DNA from: Pithys albifrons albifrons
Taxonomy: Eukaryota > Chordata > Aves > Passeriformes > Thamnophilidae
Assembly: GCF_047495875.1 (NCBI RefSeq)
Contig: NC_092467.1
Span: forward strand, 17,224,566 to 17,288,565
Reading direction: 5' to 3'
Length of the DNA: 64,000 nucleotides
Below the pieces are notes generated by a model. That model worked only from the letters and a program-made list of their open reading frames with translations. It made no database searches and was not told the DNA's origin. The position numbers were made by a program, and so were the translations under genes. Positions 62,290-64,000 of the stretch are shown one piece after another. Numbering within the stretch: the stretch's first letter is position 1; every line of letters starts with the position of its first letter.

Positions 62290-63325
62290 GTTCTACAGAC
62301 GTGTCAGCGCTTTGGCTACCTAGGAGCGCTGGGTAAGGATGGGTTCGGGGAGCCACTATTGACTCCACAGCACACCCCAGAAGCCTTAGTGGTGTCCCAC
62401 GGCAGTGAGAGGCACCGTGGCCAGGGCTGCTTGGCGGCATGGCTGCCTGCCCGCCTCGCTGTCGTGGAGGGCGGCGGCCTTTGAGTTTCTCTCTGCCGGA
62501 GGCACCCCCCACTCCTCCCGGGAGAACCGGCAGGTTGCATGGACCCATTTCTCCGAGCAGAGCGTCTCAGCCGCGAGGTGCATTGGCCGGAGCTCCGAAA
62601 GGGACACTCCCTTCGCGTTTCGGTGGGGCAGCTGTCTCCGCCCGCCGCCGCCCCGGGCCAGGCAGTCCGCGCGCAGGGGAGCCCGAGCACAGCGGTGGGT
62701 CAGGCGGCTCTGACAGTCCTTCCCCTCCCTGGAGATTCAGCAGCAACAACTCCCCCAGACCCACTGCCCGGTCCCCGCGTGGAGTGAGGGTCGATGCTAA
62801 ACGGGGTGTCGTGCGCTGTGGCCTTGCCCTTCGGGGATGGGGACAGACCGTGCCGGAGGGACATCCCGTCCGGCTGTCACTCAGGATGGGAGCTCCGACG
62901 GCCCCCGAACAGCCTCGGGGTGCACTCTCCTCCACGCCTTGGAGACCCCGCTCCCGTCCCCGAGCTCCCAGTGGGGCAGGCGGCCACCCGGCTGCGCTCG
63001 TCATCCCACGACCATCCTTTGCTCAGCGGCGAGGCATGTTTCCCCCTCCCGTGTAATGCTCTCCCACAGCCTCGCTGCCCCAGACCACAAAGGAGGCGAC
63101 AGCCGCGACACCGCCATACAAAGAGACGCTTCCAAGTCCCTTCCTCTTGGCCGGTGCCCCTCGGTGGGCATGGAGAGCCCAAGGCAGCGCTAAGCTGATG
63201 GCTCCCAGCTGAGAGCAGTGCCAGCGGCTGCTTCCAAGGGGGCGCCTTCCCACCCATTCTCGCCCGCCCCGCACTGGGCTCTCGCGGCCGTGAGGGTGAG
63301 TCGGTATCGGCGGGGGGAAGTGGGC
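62290..63325. other. CpG island
   Basis: About 1 kb of dense CpG. Open frames occur on both strands at once (for example 62439-63056, 205 codons) and are Pro/Arg/Ser-rich without domains, so none is called. A consensus splice donor (GAGG/GTGAGT, 63296) lies at its right edge on the + strand, which would fit a first exon. Confidence 0.75.
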
Positions 63326-63329
63326 AAGT

Positions 63330-63560
63330 TAGCGTCTCTTAAGGCCAGAAGAGACCACTAAATCATCTGCCTGACCTCCTGCGTTACAGGCCGTATAATT
63401 CCATTCAGTCCTAAGGAATTAAGCCAAATAATTTGTTTTTGAATAAAATGTGCCTTCCAGAAAGTCTGATAGTCCTGAAGATTTCAAGAAATGGAGATTT
63501 AACCCCTGGTTAAGGGGCGAGCCTTATTTCCAGGACACGTTGCCCTTGTTTAAATTGATC
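63330..63560 (-). repeat. Very old CR1-like LINE fragment
   Basis: The blocks 'aaggccagaagagaccac', 'aatcatctgcctgacctcctgc', 'ttacaggccgtataattcca' and 'gatttcaagaaatggaga' follow one another. This is as in the 3' end (reverse complement) of an amniote-wide CR1 group, where they read about 'ggccagaagggaccatta.gatcatctagtctgacctcctgtataacacaggcca' and then 'cttcaagtgatggagaatcc'. The copy is on the minus strand and its far end is unclear. It is more diverged than the CR1 at 50.8 kb. Confidence 0.65.
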
Positions 63561-64000
63561 CCAACTGCCAGGCTTATATTTTGGAGCCTACTAGTACCGT
63601 TGTTGCAACTGTGGCCATCTCGGCTTTTCCTTTCCTTTCACACAGGTGTCACACCTAGCGTTAGCACAGGCGAGGACCTGGCTCCACCTTGGTCTTCCTG
63701 GGAAATCCCGAGGTATCCAACACCTGACTGCCACGGCGCATAGCCTGCCTGTTAACTGTGGTAAGGAGGAGTCCCAGCGGGGTAGGCCAGTAGGACATAC
63801 CATTGAAAAACACTGCTCAAAGGGCCTAGGCCTGCCTTACCGTGAAATCACGGGCCAACACTCCCTTCTAACCGAGCCAGCGCCCAACAGGAGAAGGACG
63901 AGGTACCCTTCTTGGGAAGCTTTGCTCTCTGCCGAAGAGGCACCTGCAGGTGTCTGGATGCGGGTGGTTGGGCTGCTGTGGGTCCGGAATATTTGTGCAA
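63561..64000. other. Window end, nothing recognised
   Basis: Balanced-composition DNA after the old LINE fragment. I see no homeobox or other coding sequence up to the window edge. Confidence 0.6.

Noticed and set aside
62439..63056. 205-codon open frame in the last CpG island
   Set aside because: Same reason as the other CpG-island frames: low-complexity product and competing open frames on both strands.
54400..64000. BARHL2 itself
   Set aside because: I looked for the homeodomain and the protein's typical regions in all listed translations and found none. The gene is only expected to the right of the window.
1..64000. CRISPR arrays, bacterial operons, phage genes or plasmid functions
   Set aside because: The window has spliced vertebrate gene structure and avian-type repeats throughout. 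No direct-repeat array with spacers was seen.

Overview
The window reads as nuclear DNA from a bird. It is AT-rich with long introns. It holds a vertebrate zinc-finger gene in normal spliced form and several CR1-type LINE fragments. It also holds one solo LTR of a kind I know from songbird genomes. The bird assignment rests on repeat types and gene content, not on a database search. A passerine or a close relative is my best guess.

The only protein-coding gene I can support is ZNF644, on the + strand. Five coding exons are resolved to the base by splice consensus and matching phase: 20909-23921, 24088-24693, 27234-27356, 34507-34609 and 35098-35290. Joined, they give 4038 nt, or 1345 codons plus a stop. 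The first 20.9 kb is the intron upstream of the big coding exon. The gene's promoter and 5' non-coding exon(s) lie to the left of the window, because no CpG island occurs there. The 3' UTR starts at 35291 and probably ends near 36.46 kb. ZNF644 is a nuclear C2H2 protein related to WIZ, and both are known partners of the G9a/GLP H3K9 methyltransferase complex.

From about 36.5 to 54.4 kb is an intergenic region with no gene I can defend. It contains a solo LTR (43401-44183), a tRNA-derived SINE-like fragment with an inverted repeat (about 50205-50305), the 3' tail of a CR1 (about 50823-50905), an AT/AC dinucleotide repeat and a small isolated CpG-rich patch.

From about 54.4 kb to the end the composition changes sharply. 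CpG islands (about 54.55-55.97, 58.2-58.6, 59.76-60.65 and 62.3-63.3 kb) alternate with AT-rich blocks dense in homeodomain-type TAATTA/TAATTG sites, which look like conserved regulatory DNA. In vertebrates the neighbour downstream of ZNF644 is the homeobox gene BARHL2. No homeodomain is encoded here, so this part is best read as the upstream regulatory landscape of that gene, perhaps with non-coding transcripts starting from the islands. That neighbour is inferred from known synteny and is not seen in the window.

The observations most worth checking are four. One is an overlapping upstream ORF at the ZNF644 start. Another is a set of three tandem finger modules, the last of which has lost a zinc ligand. 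A third is a phase-compatible possible alternative exon 16 nt downstream of the third coding exon. The last is a pair of exon-like segments and splice donors in the CpG-rich right end.
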